Of a stretch of 41,067 bases of DNA, positions 7,852 to 14,661 are shown one piece after another (the stretch's first letter is position 1; the number at the start of each line of letters is the position of its first letter). The position numbers were made by a program, and so were the translations under genes. The DNA comes from a virus. Under the pieces are notes generated by a model, which was given only the letters and a program-made list of their open reading frames with translations, ran no database searches and was not told the origin of the DNA. The stretch covers positions 1 through 41,067 of the IMG/VR virus record IMGVR_UViG_3300007734_000686; one strand, 5' to 3'.

Positions 7852-8181
7852 TTATGCGTTTATTTTACGAGATGCTATAGTTAATAAATTGTCAATTGCA
7901 AGTTCCAATTTATATTCGTATGCAAATGGTTTTTTAGAACTTAAGTATCTATGATATAGAGCATCTTGCTGCTCAGGTGGTAAATTATGAATTATTGTAT
8001 CTATAATTCTAATATTGTCTTGGTCTTGAGTTGATATTAGTTCGTCAAATGAATCTTCAGTAGAAGCACCTCCAGAACTCATTACTAATGACCTAGACGG
8101 AAAACCTAATTTATGTGTAGGTCTTTTCATCCATTGTGCCCAACCATCTAAAATCTCTAATAATCTATTTGTATCTAACAT
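7852..8181 (-). CDS. Lambda Q-like late antiterminator
   Basis: 109 aa. The N-terminal pattern WAQWMKRPTHKLGFPSRS (residues ~14-31) resembles the W-xxWM...LGYPS core of the phage antitermination Q (Phage_antitermQ) family. The second half, IIDTIIHNLPPEQQDALYHRYL followed by a helix, fits the same family's sigma-region-4-like part. It is the last gene of the leftward early operon and lies immediately before a strong promoter plus terminator, exactly where Q sits in lambda. The protein is expected to bind near the promoter and make RNA polymerase ignore terminators. The family call is from pattern, not alignment. Confidence 0.75.
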   Translation of the reverse strand: MLDTNRLLEILDGWAQWMKRPTHKLGFPSRSLVMSSGGASTEDSFDELISTQDQDNIRIIDTIIHNLPPEQQDALYHRYLSSKKPFAYEYKLELAIDNLLTIASRKINA

Positions 8182-8504
8182 TATGAAACATCAACCTCCT
8201 TGACATGCCATCTGTTATTTTTCTTATACCAACCATGTACAATGATACGCCACTCAGCATCTCTTAAATGCTTTATAGATTCACTATTAGCTATTTTTTT
8301 GAGTCTCGCACCAACGTTAGTGAGCGTTGTAGTTTGAATCCCAACTGTTTCACCTGTTTCTGATATTGCTAATACATCAATAATACCAAATAAATCTACT
8401 CTTACTCTGCCCCAACTATTCCATTTTTCTACTACTTGCGACAATGGATAATTTTCTTTTTGTAATTTTTTTAAAGTTAACTGAGTTGGACTAGTTGCCA
8501 TCAT
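8181..8504 (-). CDS. PD-(D/E)XK-like nuclease-fold protein
   Basis: 107 aa. SPTQLTLKKLQKENYPLSQV near the start, RVRVDLFGIIDVLAI (residues ~33-47) and VGIQTTT fit a known group of small phage proteins with a restriction-endonuclease-like fold: a conserved Asp in the FGIIDVLAI strand, then QxT in place of ExK. It could be a resolvase-like or repair nuclease, or an inactive DNA binder. It lies between NinB/YbcO-type genes and the Q-like gene, where lambdoid phages keep such genes. The stop overlaps the Q-like start. It starts at 8504 or one codon later. Confidence 0.6.
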   Translation of the reverse strand: MMATSPTQLTLKKLQKENYPLSQVVEKWNSWGRVRVDLFGIIDVLAISETGETVGIQTTTLTNVGARLKKIANSESIKHLRDAEWRIIVHGWYKKNNRWHVKEVDVS

Positions 8505-8661
8505 CTACCTTTTGTAACTCACCTGTAGACTTATTAAGTTCGTATTCAACAAGGTGTGGTGATGTGTCGTCACTTTTCTTTTTCTTACTAAATATTTTGT
8601 CCCAATTATCTTCAAACGTAGGTCTATCTGTAAACGGTCTTGGTGCACTTCCTTTTCCCAT
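8491..8661 (-). CDS. Small early protein, conserved-phage type
   Basis: 56 aa. The start MGKGSAPRPFTDRPTFEDNW followed by DKIF resembles short phage proteins with the pattern GKGSxPRPxxxxxxxFxxNWDxIF, often next to YbcO-like genes; function unknown. Its ATG overlaps the stop of the YbcO-like gene (TAATG), and its end overlaps the next start by 14 bases. Confidence 0.72.
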   Translation of the reverse strand: MGKGSAPRPFTDRPTFEDNWDKIFSKKKKSDDTSPHLVEYELNKSTGELQKVDDGN

Positions 8662-8942
8662 TATATTATTCCTATCATTTCATGTTCCCAAAGATATTGC
8701 ATTGTAGTGATGTAAGCTCTATTCCACATATCACGTTTTTCTTCTTTGGTTAAATTTTTGCCCATATCTAATGTGTAATGGCATTCATAACATAATGCCG
8801 CAACTAACGCATCTGAAACTTTAATACCCATACCCTTACCTTCATTACGATGTGCAGCGCATACTGTTTCTGACTGTATACCGCAGTGTTGGCATGGTAT
8901 ATCTCTTACAAGTTTAATAAGTTTAGGGTTGCGATATATCAT
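8661..8942 (-). CDS. YbcO/DUF1364-like nuclease
   Basis: About 93 aa from the ATG at 8942 (frame open to a TTG at 8972). Zinc or metal ligands are visible: CQHC (Cys17, Cys20), AAHRNEGKGMG (His31) and CYECH (Cys51, Cys54, His55). The order NPKLxKLVRDxPC, AAHxNxGKGMGIK, DALVAALC fits the YbcO/DUF1364 HNH-like endonuclease family of lambdoid phages. It is probably a structure-specific nuclease acting in recombination together with NinB. The start overlaps the NinB-like gene by 20 bases. Confidence 0.78.
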   Translation of the reverse strand: MIYRNPKLIKLVRDIPCQHCGIQSETVCAAHRNEGKGMGIKVSDALVAALCYECHYTLDMGKNLTKEEKRDMWNRAYITTMQYLWEHEMIGII

Positions 8943-9294
8943 GGTTAAATTTAAATCCAAATTCATGCGCAAAACGTTCTACATTTCTATTATACTCTGA
9001 AAACTCTTCTGTATTTAATGAACTTGTAGACTTAATTACTACAACTGGTTGCCCAGCTATTTCTTTTTGCTCAGCTAAAAACTTGTATTTTAATAAGTCA
9101 TGAAGTTCAATATCAGTATAACCCAAGTACGAACCTAACTCTTTTAACATTAACCAATATCTATCATTTTGTGATAATGACCTTAAATGTTTTTGTTCAC
9201 TAATATTAACTCTCCAATTTTTACTTAAATCTAGTGTTTTTAATTTGTCTATTAAAATTGGCAAATTCAGTTTTGTTAAATTCCACCTTATCAT
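8923..9294 (-). CDS. ninB: NinB-like recombination protein
   Basis: About 123 aa. The core RSLSQNDRYWLMLKELGSYL, followed by ELHDLLKYKFL, matches the NinB (ORF family) pattern RSxxQNxxxWxxL plus LHxxxKxxFL. In lambda this protein binds ssDNA and loads annealing proteins. I start at 9294, where GGAGAGATT precedes the ATG; an upstream in-frame ATG at 9312 lacks that site. It is followed by the YbcO-like nuclease, a lambdoid ninR-like arrangement. Confidence 0.78.
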   Translation of the reverse strand: MIRWNLTKLNLPILIDKLKTLDLSKNWRVNISEQKHLRSLSQNDRYWLMLKELGSYLGYTDIELHDLLKYKFLAEQKEIAGQPVVVIKSTSSLNTEEFSEYNRNVERFAHEFGFKFNHDISQP

Positions 9295-9397
9295 AATCTC
9301 TCCATTTTTCACTTTTAATTACTTGACCATTGTTTAATGTAATTTTGTACTCACATGGACCAAATTGTTTATACCACTCTGTTTCTTCAAATTTCAT
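9221..9397 (-). CDS. Small early protein overlapping NinB start, unknown
   Basis: 58 aa, starting MKFEETEWYKQFGPCEYKIT. It begins in a four-base ATGA overlap with the helicase stop and extends 74 bases into the NinB-like gene in another frame. The overlap with the helicase and the lack of any other frame in the gap support it. It is not recognised: a small beta-rich N-terminal half (YKITLNNGQVIKSEKW) and a basic C-terminus. Confidence 0.55.
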   Translation of the reverse strand: MKFEETEWYKQFGPCEYKITLNNGQVIKSEKWRDYDKVEFNKTEFANFNRQIKNTRFK

Positions 9398-10308
9398 ATT
9401 GGTGTATCCTTATAACGTAAAGACTTTGGTTCAAACCATAATGGTATTCTTCCTTCCCATTCAAAATGTCTTTGTTTAGTTAAATTCATATAAGCATCAG
9501 GTGTAATTTTTATCTCATCTTCAGATAAATTATTAAATGCTATATCCTCTTCCTTCTTTTTATTTCTAAACACGCTGCAAACATTGTCGGCGAGGTTAGT
9601 TATATTACTACTACCCATAACATCAAATTTTGAAGGAGCTTGGTTTAATTCGTCCATTGTTTTTCTACTATGCGCTACAAGATGAATATGAATATTTAAA
9701 TCTCTTGCTGCAATAGCTAACTGGTCACAAAATTTCTTTTGTCCATTATAATCGTCTTCATTTATAGAGCACTTCATTAAACTATCAACAACAAAATGTT
9801 GTATACCTAATTGCTCAGCACCATAATAAATAACTGATAATACTTTATTAGCGTTTGTAGAACCTAACTGGTCGTATATCCATAGTTTATTATCTGCTCT
9901 ATTTAAAAACTCCTCAATATAACTATCTGTTGGCATATCGCTACCTAATGACTGACGAATAAACCTTGCTAGTGTTGCCTTTGGCGTCATCTCAAAACTA
10001 GCTATCAAACATTTATAATCCTTTAATAAATGTAAGATAATATAATTTAAAAGCATACTTTTTCCATGTCCTGAATATCCGGACCAAATTGTAAATTCGC
10101 CTAAACGTAACCTCCAAAGATCAAACGTTTTATTAAACGGTAAAGTCGCACCGCTTTGTATTTCACCATTAAAGTAACGTATCGTATGTTCCAAGTAAGT
10201 ACTAGGACTTTTAATCTTAAGATATTCATCTGACTCCCTTCTAAAAAAATAGTTTTTAACTTGGTCTTCATTTATAACTAATTTATTGACTGTGTCTTCT
10301 AATGACAT
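9394..10308 (-). CDS. DnaB/twinkle-type replicative helicase
   Basis: 304 aa RecA-fold helicase core. Walker A GYSGHGKS is at residues 77-84, and the H1a-like SFEMT segment at ~104-108. Walker B HFVVDSL has Asp175, a sensor-like VAHSRK follows, and a C-terminal basic stretch (NLTKQRHFEWEGRIPLWFEP) contains an arginine-finger candidate. It resembles the C-terminal half of T7 gp4/twinkle enzymes without an attached primase. The zinc-binding protein encoded just upstream (10-base overlap) may stand in for the primase N-terminal domain. It drives fork unwinding, with host polymerase presumably doing synthesis. Confidence 0.87.
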   Translation of the reverse strand: MSLEDTVNKLVINEDQVKNYFFRRESDEYLKIKSPSTYLEHTIRYFNGEIQSGATLPFNKTFDLWRLRLGEFTIWSGYSGHGKSMLLNYIILHLLKDYKCLIASFEMTPKATLARFIRQSLGSDMPTDSYIEEFLNRADNKLWIYDQLGSTNANKVLSVIYYGAEQLGIQHFVVDSLMKCSINEDDYNGQKKFCDQLAIAARDLNIHIHLVAHSRKTMDELNQAPSKFDVMGSSNITNLADNVCSVFRNKKKEEDIAFNNLSEDEIKITPDAYMNLTKQRHFEWEGRIPLWFEPKSLRYKDTPI

Positions 10309-10712
10309 AATATATAAGCATCCTTAATTCGTTGGTAAGCTACAATTAATCTTTGTTTGTCTTGTTCTTCTAACGTTTTGCCTTTAGATAATTCTAATGC
10401 GGCTAACGTACATAATAAAATTTCGTTAGATAAAGAAGATAAAACAGCATAAGGGTTAAATGCTCTTTTTAAAGGTTTCATATGGTCTTCAAGTTTATCA
10501 GGAAATAAATCATCAAAACTAAGACCTGCAGCATCTAAAATATCATTTGTACTACAACCAGAAAAACAATGAATTAAAATTCTTCCATCATTAACTAATT
10601 TAATACCAACGCTAGGTGATTTATCTTCGTGAACAGGGCATAAACATTGCCATTGGTAATTACCAGACTTATACACTTTTTGAAACCGAGAAAGTATTTC
10701 ATTTATTTCCAT
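10299..10712 (-). CDS. CHC2 zinc-finger protein (primase N-terminal-like, no TOPRIM)
   Basis: 137 aa. Zinc ligands are Cys25 and His28 (CPVHED) with Cys49 and Cys53 (HCFSGC), the CHC2 signature of DnaG/T7 primase N-termini. IKLVNDGRILIHCFSGCS and DDLFPD are typical of viral primase zinc domains. The remaining ~65 residues contain no TOPRIM motifs, so catalytic primase activity is not evident. It probably recognises template DNA and partners with the helicase it overlaps. A strong AAAAGGAGATTAT site precedes the ATG. Confidence 0.82.
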   Translation of the reverse strand: MEINEILSRFQKVYKSGNYQWQCLCPVHEDKSPSVGIKLVNDGRILIHCFSGCSTNDILDAAGLSFDDLFPDKLEDHMKPLKRAFNPYAVLSSLSNEILLCTLAALELSKGKTLEEQDKQRLIVAYQRIKDAYILCH

Positions 10713-10802
10713 ATAATCTCCTTTTATATAATCTCTTATCTTCTCTTATTATGTATTCTTATCTTATCTCTTCTCTTCTAGTAAATAGTTTGTATATAGA
10801 CA
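10713..10802 (-). other. Purine-rich spacer between early genes
   Basis: On the minus strand these 90 bases are mostly A and G with repeated AGAGA/AAGATAAG units, then the ribosome site of the zinc-finger gene. One 14-codon frame (MSIYKLFTRREEIR) starts in a TAATG overlap with the gene before it, but it is too short to support. The tract could be an unstructured leader, a loading site for replication proteins or nothing special. Confidence 0.4.
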
Positions 10803-11093
10803 TTATATACCAATTATATCCTCTTTTTCAAACCAATTATCTAATTCTTCTAACTTATTGATTATAAATTCTTTTGTTGTATGCAACCTGAATGCTATCT
10901 TACGCTCATCTGGCAACACACCATTTTTTTCAGAAGCTAAACACCATAGTTCAAAAAGCACTGCTTTTTGTTCATAAGTAAGGTCATGCCAGTCAGGGTC
11001 ATTTAAAATATCTCGACCATAAACCTTAAACCAAACCATAGAACTTTTATTTTTAAAGTGTTGAAACTTACTCCAATTTCTTACTTTCGTCAT
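10803..11093 (-). CDS. Replication initiator O/DnaD-like N-terminal domain protein
   Basis: 96 aa. VWFKVYGRDILNDPDWHDLTYEQKAVLFELWCLASEKNG, followed by a short winged-helix-like segment (IAFRLHTTKEFIINKLEEL), looks like the N-terminal DNA-binding domain of phage replication initiation proteins. Those usually continue into a helicase-interaction region, but this one stops after the domain. It is upstream of the zinc-finger and helicase genes, consistent with origin binding or helicase loading. GGAGATTAT lies directly before the ATG. Confidence 0.66.
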   Translation of the reverse strand: MTKVRNWSKFQHFKNKSSMVWFKVYGRDILNDPDWHDLTYEQKAVLFELWCLASEKNGVLPDERKIAFRLHTTKEFIINKLEELDNWFEKEDIIGI

Positions 11094-11108
11094 ATAATCT
11101 CCAAATTG

Positions 11109-11270
11109 TTATGCTTGTAAATATATTTTTACTTGGTTGATAATCCATTTAGAACCACCTAAGGATTTAATAATATTTTTATATTCTAACGGTAGTGTAT
11201 ATTTCACACCAACTGTTGGAATAGTATTTTTAGGTCTACCAGCACCTTTACGTTTGCCACCTCTTGCCAT
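11109..11270 (-). CDS. Small basic DNA-binding-like protein, first leftward early gene
   Basis: 53 aa. The N-terminus MARGGKRKGAGRPKNTIPTV is the AT-hook-like GRPK opening seen in many small phage and plasmid DNA-binding proteins, followed by a VKYTLPLEYKNIIKSLGG segment that could form a ribbon-helix-helix. As the first gene leftward of the divergent promoter region it may be an early regulator. GGAGAGAAAC precedes the ATG. Function is inferred from charge and place. Confidence 0.65.
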   Translation of the reverse strand: MARGGKRKGAGRPKNTIPTVGVKYTLPLEYKNIIKSLGGSKWIINQVKIYLQA

Positions 11271-11300
11271 GTTTCTCTCCTGTTAAATTGATAAAAAACA

Positions 11301-11333
11301 TTGTATCATACAATTTGAAAAAAAGTGTTTGCA
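11301..11333 (-). promoter_or_regulatory. Leftward early promoter with palindrome over -10
   Basis: On the minus strand, -10 TATGAT (11305..11310) lies inside the perfect inverted repeat TTGTATCATACAA (11301..11313). A weak -35 (TGCAAA) sits 17 bases upstream, overlapping the -35 of the rightward promoter. The palindrome could be an operator. It would drive the leftward early operon, whose first ATG is at 11270. Confidence 0.6.
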
Positions 11334-11357
11334 TTTCAGTAAAAAGTAATGTATGAT
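11329..11357 (+). promoter_or_regulatory. Rightward early promoter
   Basis: -35 TTGCAT (11329..11334), 17-base spacer, -10 TATGAT (11352..11357), about 30 bases ahead of the MazG-like gene. The upstream block TTTGAAAAAAAGTGT recurs at the second rightward promoter near 13001..13042, so the two look like copies of one promoter module. Confidence 0.8.
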
Positions 11358-11388
11358 ATTTGAGTAGTAAAACATTAAAGGGGATTAT

Positions 11389-11775
11389 ATGAATACAAAT
11401 TATCAAGATGTAGTAGACTTCCATAACAAATTTGGTTTGAAATATGAAGGCAAACCTATACCATTAGATAAATCAACGCAAGCATATAGAGCACATTTTT
11501 TAGAAGAAGAGTTGAAAGAGTTTATTTCTAGTGCTAATTTAGATGACGTAGTAGGTATGGCTGATGCACTTGTGGATATAGTATATGTTGCTATGGGTAC
11601 AGCTTATATGATGGGTTTACCTTGGCAGCAATTATGGGATGAGGTTCAACGTTCAAATATGGATAAAGTGAGAGCAACTGATGCATCACAATCAAAACGT
11701 AAAAATTCACTAGATGTTGTTAAACCACAAGGTTGGGTAGGTCCTGACTTAAAAAGTATTATTGAAAATGCCTAA
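11389..11775 (+). CDS. MazG-like nucleotide pyrophosphohydrolase
   Basis: 128 aa, all-alpha NTP-PPase type. The metal-binding helices show EEELKEF (residues 39-45) and DALVDIVYVAMG (59-70), the E-x-x-E...D-x-x-D arrangement of the MazG/HisE superfamily. It would hydrolyse (d)NTPs or a related nucleotide and may adjust pools or alarmone levels during infection. It is the first rightward early gene, with GGGGATTAT before the ATG, followed by two further nucleotide-metabolism genes. Confidence 0.82.
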   Translation: MNTNYQDVVDFHNKFGLKYEGKPIPLDKSTQAYRAHFLEEELKEFISSANLDDVVGMADALVDIVYVAMGTAYMMGLPWQQLWDEVQRSNMDKVRATDASQSKRKNSLDVVKPQGWVGPDLKSIIENA

Positions 11776-11786
11776 GGACATTTACT

Positions 11787-12554
11787 ATGAATGAAAAATT
11801 ACTATATACAAAAATTTATAGAGACTTATACGTTAGAGGTAAAGAACGTTCACCACGTGGTATGCTTACGAAAGAATTAGAAAATTATCATGTAGACTTT
11901 TTACCTAACCATAAATTTATAAATTTTGAATCACGCAAATTAAATATTAATTATATTAAAAAAGAAATTCAATGGTATTTTAAAGGCGACTTAGAAGACT
12001 TAAGTATTTGTAATGAAGCTGCAATTTGGAAGAAATGTGTTACTCATGGTAAGTTAAATAGTAATTATGGTTATTATTTATTTACTAAAGCAGGTCTTGG
12101 TTTTGTGGTAAATGAACTTGAAAAAGACCAAGATTCACGTCGAGCTTTAGTTTCTATATTTAATTCACATCAACATTTATTTTCTGATAACAATGATGTG
12201 CCTTGTACAGCAACGCTAGGTTTTAGGATTAGAGATGGTGTATTAAATATGACTGTGCATATGCGTAGTCAAGATGCTATATATGGTTTAGGTAATGACT
12301 TACCATTTTTTAATTTATGTTGGGAAATTGTTGCTGTAGCATTAAATGTACCACAAGGTAAATATCATCACTTCGTGGAGTCATTTCATGTATATGAACG
12401 TCATTTTGAAATGTTAGATACTATTCTACATGAAGATAATTTTTATGAAATACAAAGACCACGGATTGCATTAACCGATGCTAAACAGTTATTAAATGCT
12501 ATTTATCCAGCGCAAGGTAGTGACTTTATGAGGTGGTTACATGACGAGACCTAG
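11787..12554 (+). CDS. Thymidylate synthase-like enzyme, altered active-site region
   Basis: 255 aa. The ThyA-like order is clear: RRALVSIFN, then the catalytic cysteine in VPCTATLGF, RIRDGVLNMTVHMRSQD (phosphate-binding Arg, Ser and Asp) and FHVYERH (the His/Tyr pair that binds the nucleotide sugar). The usual LGLPFNIASY stretch reads GLGNDLPFFNLCWEI, so the Asn that reads the uracil ring in ThyA is replaced or shifted, and the His after the catalytic Cys is Thr. It may make dTMP from dUMP, or be a pyrimidine hydroxymethylase-type relative. It overlaps the dCMP deaminase start. Confidence 0.8.
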   Translation: MNEKLLYTKIYRDLYVRGKERSPRGMLTKELENYHVDFLPNHKFINFESRKLNINYIKKEIQWYFKGDLEDLSICNEAAIWKKCVTHGKLNSNYGYYLFTKAGLGFVVNELEKDQDSRRALVSIFNSHQHLFSDNNDVPCTATLGFRIRDGVLNMTVHMRSQDAIYGLGNDLPFFNLCWEIVAVALNVPQGKYHHFVESFHVYERHFEMLDTILHEDNFYEIQRPRIALTDAKQLLNAIYPAQGSDFMRWLHDET

Positions 12555-12981
12555 TATCGATGAATACTTTATAGACATGGCAAAACTTGCAGCATCGCGT
12601 GGTACATGTACTCGTCGTAAAGTAGGTTGTATACTAGTATCAAAAGAAAATCAAGTATTAGCTACTGGTTATAACGGCGTACCATCTGGATTTACACATT
12701 GCATAGATAAACCATGCGAAGGTGCCTTTTATGAGTCTGGTCAAGGTCTTGATAAGTGTGAATCAATACACGCTGAAATGAATGCTGTTATTAATTGTAA
12801 AGACGTAAAAGAAATATATACAGCATATTGTACAACAGCACCTTGTATACACTGTATTAAAGTATTACTAAATACAGGGTGCAAAAGACTGGTAACCGCT
12901 GAATCTTACCCTCATTCTGAGGTAAGTAAACGTCTATGGCAGCAGGGTGGTAGAATATGGGATACAATAAAAGTTGTTTAA
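12541..12981 (+). CDS. dCMP deaminase
   Basis: 146 aa, zinc-dependent deaminase that turns dCMP into dUMP. The active site is HAEMNAV (His77, Glu79) with PCIHC (Cys102, Cys105), and CTRRKVGCILV and GYNGVPSGFTHC are typical of the dCMP rather than tRNA or guanine deaminases. The start overlaps the thymidylate synthase-like gene by 14 bases, so the two are coupled and form a dCMP-to-dUMP-to-product route. Confidence 0.92.
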   Translation: MTRPSIDEYFIDMAKLAASRGTCTRRKVGCILVSKENQVLATGYNGVPSGFTHCIDKPCEGAFYESGQGLDKCESIHAEMNAVINCKDVKEIYTAYCTTAPCIHCIKVLLNTGCKRLVTAESYPHSEVSKRLWQQGGRIWDTIKVV

Positions 12982-12999
12982 AATCAATAACTTATAAAT

Positions 13000-13042
13000 A
13001 TTGAAAAAAAGTGTGTACATTTCAAAATAACAAGTGTAGAAT
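13000..13042 (+). promoter_or_regulatory. Second rightward early promoter
   Basis: -35 TGTACA (13014..13019), 17-base spacer, -10 TAGAAT (13037..13042). The block TTGAAAAAAAGTGT before it and CATTTCA after the -35 are shared with the promoter at 11329..11357. It drives the small-gene and recombination group; the first ATG is at 13073 with GGAGATTAT before it. Confidence 0.75.
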
Positions 13043-13072
13043 ATCTTTACGTTAATTAAATATGGAGATTAT

Positions 13073-13168
13073 ATGAAATTACGAACAATGATATTAAGCG
13101 CTGTGGCTTTCTGGCTTTATGTAGCTTTTTGTATATACATGATGGGTAAAGTGGAGGGTTTAATATGA
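13073..13168 (+). CDS. 31-residue membrane peptide, unknown
   Basis: MKLRT followed by one hydrophobic segment (MILSAVAFWLYVAFCIYMM) and a short polar tail. An excellent GGAGATTAT ribosome site and position right after a promoter support real translation. Four-base overlap with the next ATG. It could be an inhibitor or host-takeover peptide, but nothing proves this. Confidence 0.6.
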   Translation: MKLRTMILSAVAFWLYVAFCIYMMGKVEGLI

Positions 13169-13278
13169 GCGAACGCTGGTTAGACTATGACGAGTATTTA
13201 GATCAACAAGAATTTTGGCGTCAAAAAGAATTAGAAGAGCAACATCAACTTGAACAACAAGAGAAACATGATGGATAA
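13165..13278 (+). CDS. 37-residue acidic/Gln-rich peptide, unknown
   Basis: Starts MSERWLDYDEYLDQQEFWRQ and continues Glu/Gln-rich, probably one long helix. Overlaps the genes on both sides (ATGA at the front, 11 bases at the end), consistent with a coupled early mini-operon. No known family recognised. Confidence 0.58.
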   Translation: MSERWLDYDEYLDQQEFWRQKELEEQHQLEQQEKHDG

Positions 13279-13477
13279 CTGGGGATGGGATAAAGATAAA
13301 CACTATACGTGGTATAACCAATGGGACTTCAAAACACCTAGAACGTACCGCGAAAGATATGGTGTTGACTACAAACCAATGAAAGGTGAATTAGAAAAGC
13401 AACATGATTTTAAACAGAGTGTGTTATTATTTTTAATTGTAATATTATTTTTTGGAGTATTAGCATGGACGACTTAG
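13268..13477 (+). CDS. Small protein with C-terminal membrane anchor, unknown
   Basis: 69 aa. The N-terminal half is rich in Trp, Tyr and Asp (DNWGWDKDKHYTWYNQWD), and the end is a single hydrophobic anchor (SVLLFLIVILFFGVLAW). ATG at 13268 or one codon later. The tail-anchored layout would place the soluble part in the cytoplasm. Function unknown. Confidence 0.6.
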   Translation: MMDNWGWDKDKHYTWYNQWDFKTPRTYRERYGVDYKPMKGELEKQHDFKQSVLLFLIVILFFGVLAWTT

Positions 13478-13617
13478 ACGCGATAATTATGCAGATTCAA
13501 CTAGCTACTCAAGAGTTAAAAGATGATAATGACAGGTTTGAAAGACAACAACGAGCAATACAAAATTTAAGACAATCGGAGAATATAAATGAAATACACA
13601 GAACTACGCAAGATTAA
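13465..13617 (+). CDS. Small helical protein, unknown
   Basis: 50 aa, starting MDDLDAIIMQIQLATQELKD and continuing as a charged helix (DRFERQQRAIQNLRQ). Its start overlaps the preceding gene by 13 bases and its end overlaps the annealing-protein gene by 29 bases. TTTGGAG precedes the ATG. No family recognised. Confidence 0.55.
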   Translation: MDDLDAIIMQIQLATQELKDDNDRFERQQRAIQNLRQSENINEIHRTTQD

Positions 13618-14110
13618 TGTCAACGAACATATAGAAAAGAAAAATGGACTAAGTTATCTTTCATGGGCATGGGCCGTAGATACATTGCTGCAGCAAGACC
13701 CATCTGCTACATGGGACTATAAAGAACCAAAACAATTTGGCGATACTTTAATGGTGTTCTGTTCCGTTACAGCATTTGGCAAAACAATGACAGCACAACT
13801 ACCTGTACTTGACTTTAGAAATAAAGCTATTCCTAACCCTGATGCTATGGCAGTTAATACAGCTATGCAGCGTTGTTTAGCTAAAGCTATTGCATTACAT
13901 GGTATCGGTTTATATATCTACAGTGGTGAGGATATCCCTGAGTCTGAAAAAATTGAAGAAGTTATTTCTGACAAGGATATTGAACTTACTAAAGTTACAT
14001 TGTATACGGCAAATAACGAAGGTAAACTTAAAGAAGCATTTTTTAAACTTACGCCACAAATGCAAGAGAAAGTACGTGACTATGCTAACGAACTCAAGAA
14101 GTCTGCATGA
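13589..14110 (+). CDS. Single-strand annealing protein, DUF1071/Sak3-type
   Basis: 173 aa. The opening NVNEHIEKKNGLSYLSWAWA with DPSATWDY and the NTAMQRCLAKAIALHGIGLYIY segment match the DUF1071 (Sak3, Rad52-like) family of phage recombinases that anneal complementary single strands. It is followed with a four-base overlap by an exonuclease and then an SSB-like gene, a Red-type set for recombination-dependent replication or end joining. Confidence 0.83.
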   Translation: MKYTELRKINVNEHIEKKNGLSYLSWAWAVDTLLQQDPSATWDYKEPKQFGDTLMVFCSVTAFGKTMTAQLPVLDFRNKAIPNPDAMAVNTAMQRCLAKAIALHGIGLYIYSGEDIPESEKIEEVISDKDIELTKVTLYTANNEGKLKEAFFKLTPQMQEKVRDYANELKKSA

Positions 14111-14658
14111 GTCAACACTTACTAGATAATAGACGTCATAATGTTATTACTGCAAGTATCGCTTGGTCTGCAGTATATGAACGACAAAAATTATGGCGTC
14201 AAATGACTTTACGTGAACCGCCTTTTGATGGTAACGATATGACTGAGTATGGAAATACTCACGAACATATAGCATTATCAGCGTTAGAAAAAGAATTAAA
14301 TGACATTATAGAGTCTGGGAATAAATTTGTATTACATGATAGTTTACCTTTTGGTGCTAGTCCAGATGGGTACTATCAAGGTAATGTAGTTGAAATTAAA
14401 TGTCCATATAGTCAAGAAATTTATAAAGATATTCCTGAACGTTATTACTTTCAAATGCAAATGCAAATGGAAGTATGCAATATGCCGCAAGCGTATTTTT
14501 ATATATGGACACCAAATGAAACAAAATTACAAATAGTAGAAAGAAGTAAAACATGGCTTGAATGGTATACGCCATTAGCACTTGAGTTTATAAAATATGT
14601 TGAAGATGACATAGAACCTAAACGCTGGACTAAAAAACCAATTTTTAATAAGGAGTAA
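14107..14658 (+). CDS. YqaJ/lambda-exo-like 5'-3' exonuclease
   Basis: 183 aa PD-(D/E)XK nuclease. Conserved acidic and lysine residues are visible in ASPDGYY (Asp87) and VEIKCP (Glu96, Lys98), followed by the Gln-rich helix FQMQMQMEV (residues ~115-123) and a helix with Glu53 (NTHEHIAL). This order is standard for YqaJ-type viral recombinases. It resects DNA ends so that the annealing protein upstream can load. Confidence 0.86.
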   Translation: MSQHLLDNRRHNVITASIAWSAVYERQKLWRQMTLREPPFDGNDMTEYGNTHEHIALSALEKELNDIIESGNKFVLHDSLPFGASPDGYYQGNVVEIKCPYSQEIYKDIPERYYFQMQMQMEVCNMPQAYFYIWTPNETKLQIVERSKTWLEWYTPLALEFIKYVEDDIEPKRWTKKPIFNKE

Positions 14659-14661
14659 AGC

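Noticed and set aside
10713-10802. Replication origin in the purine-rich spacer
   Set aside because: Repeats are degenerate and short, with no clear iterons; no more than a possibility.
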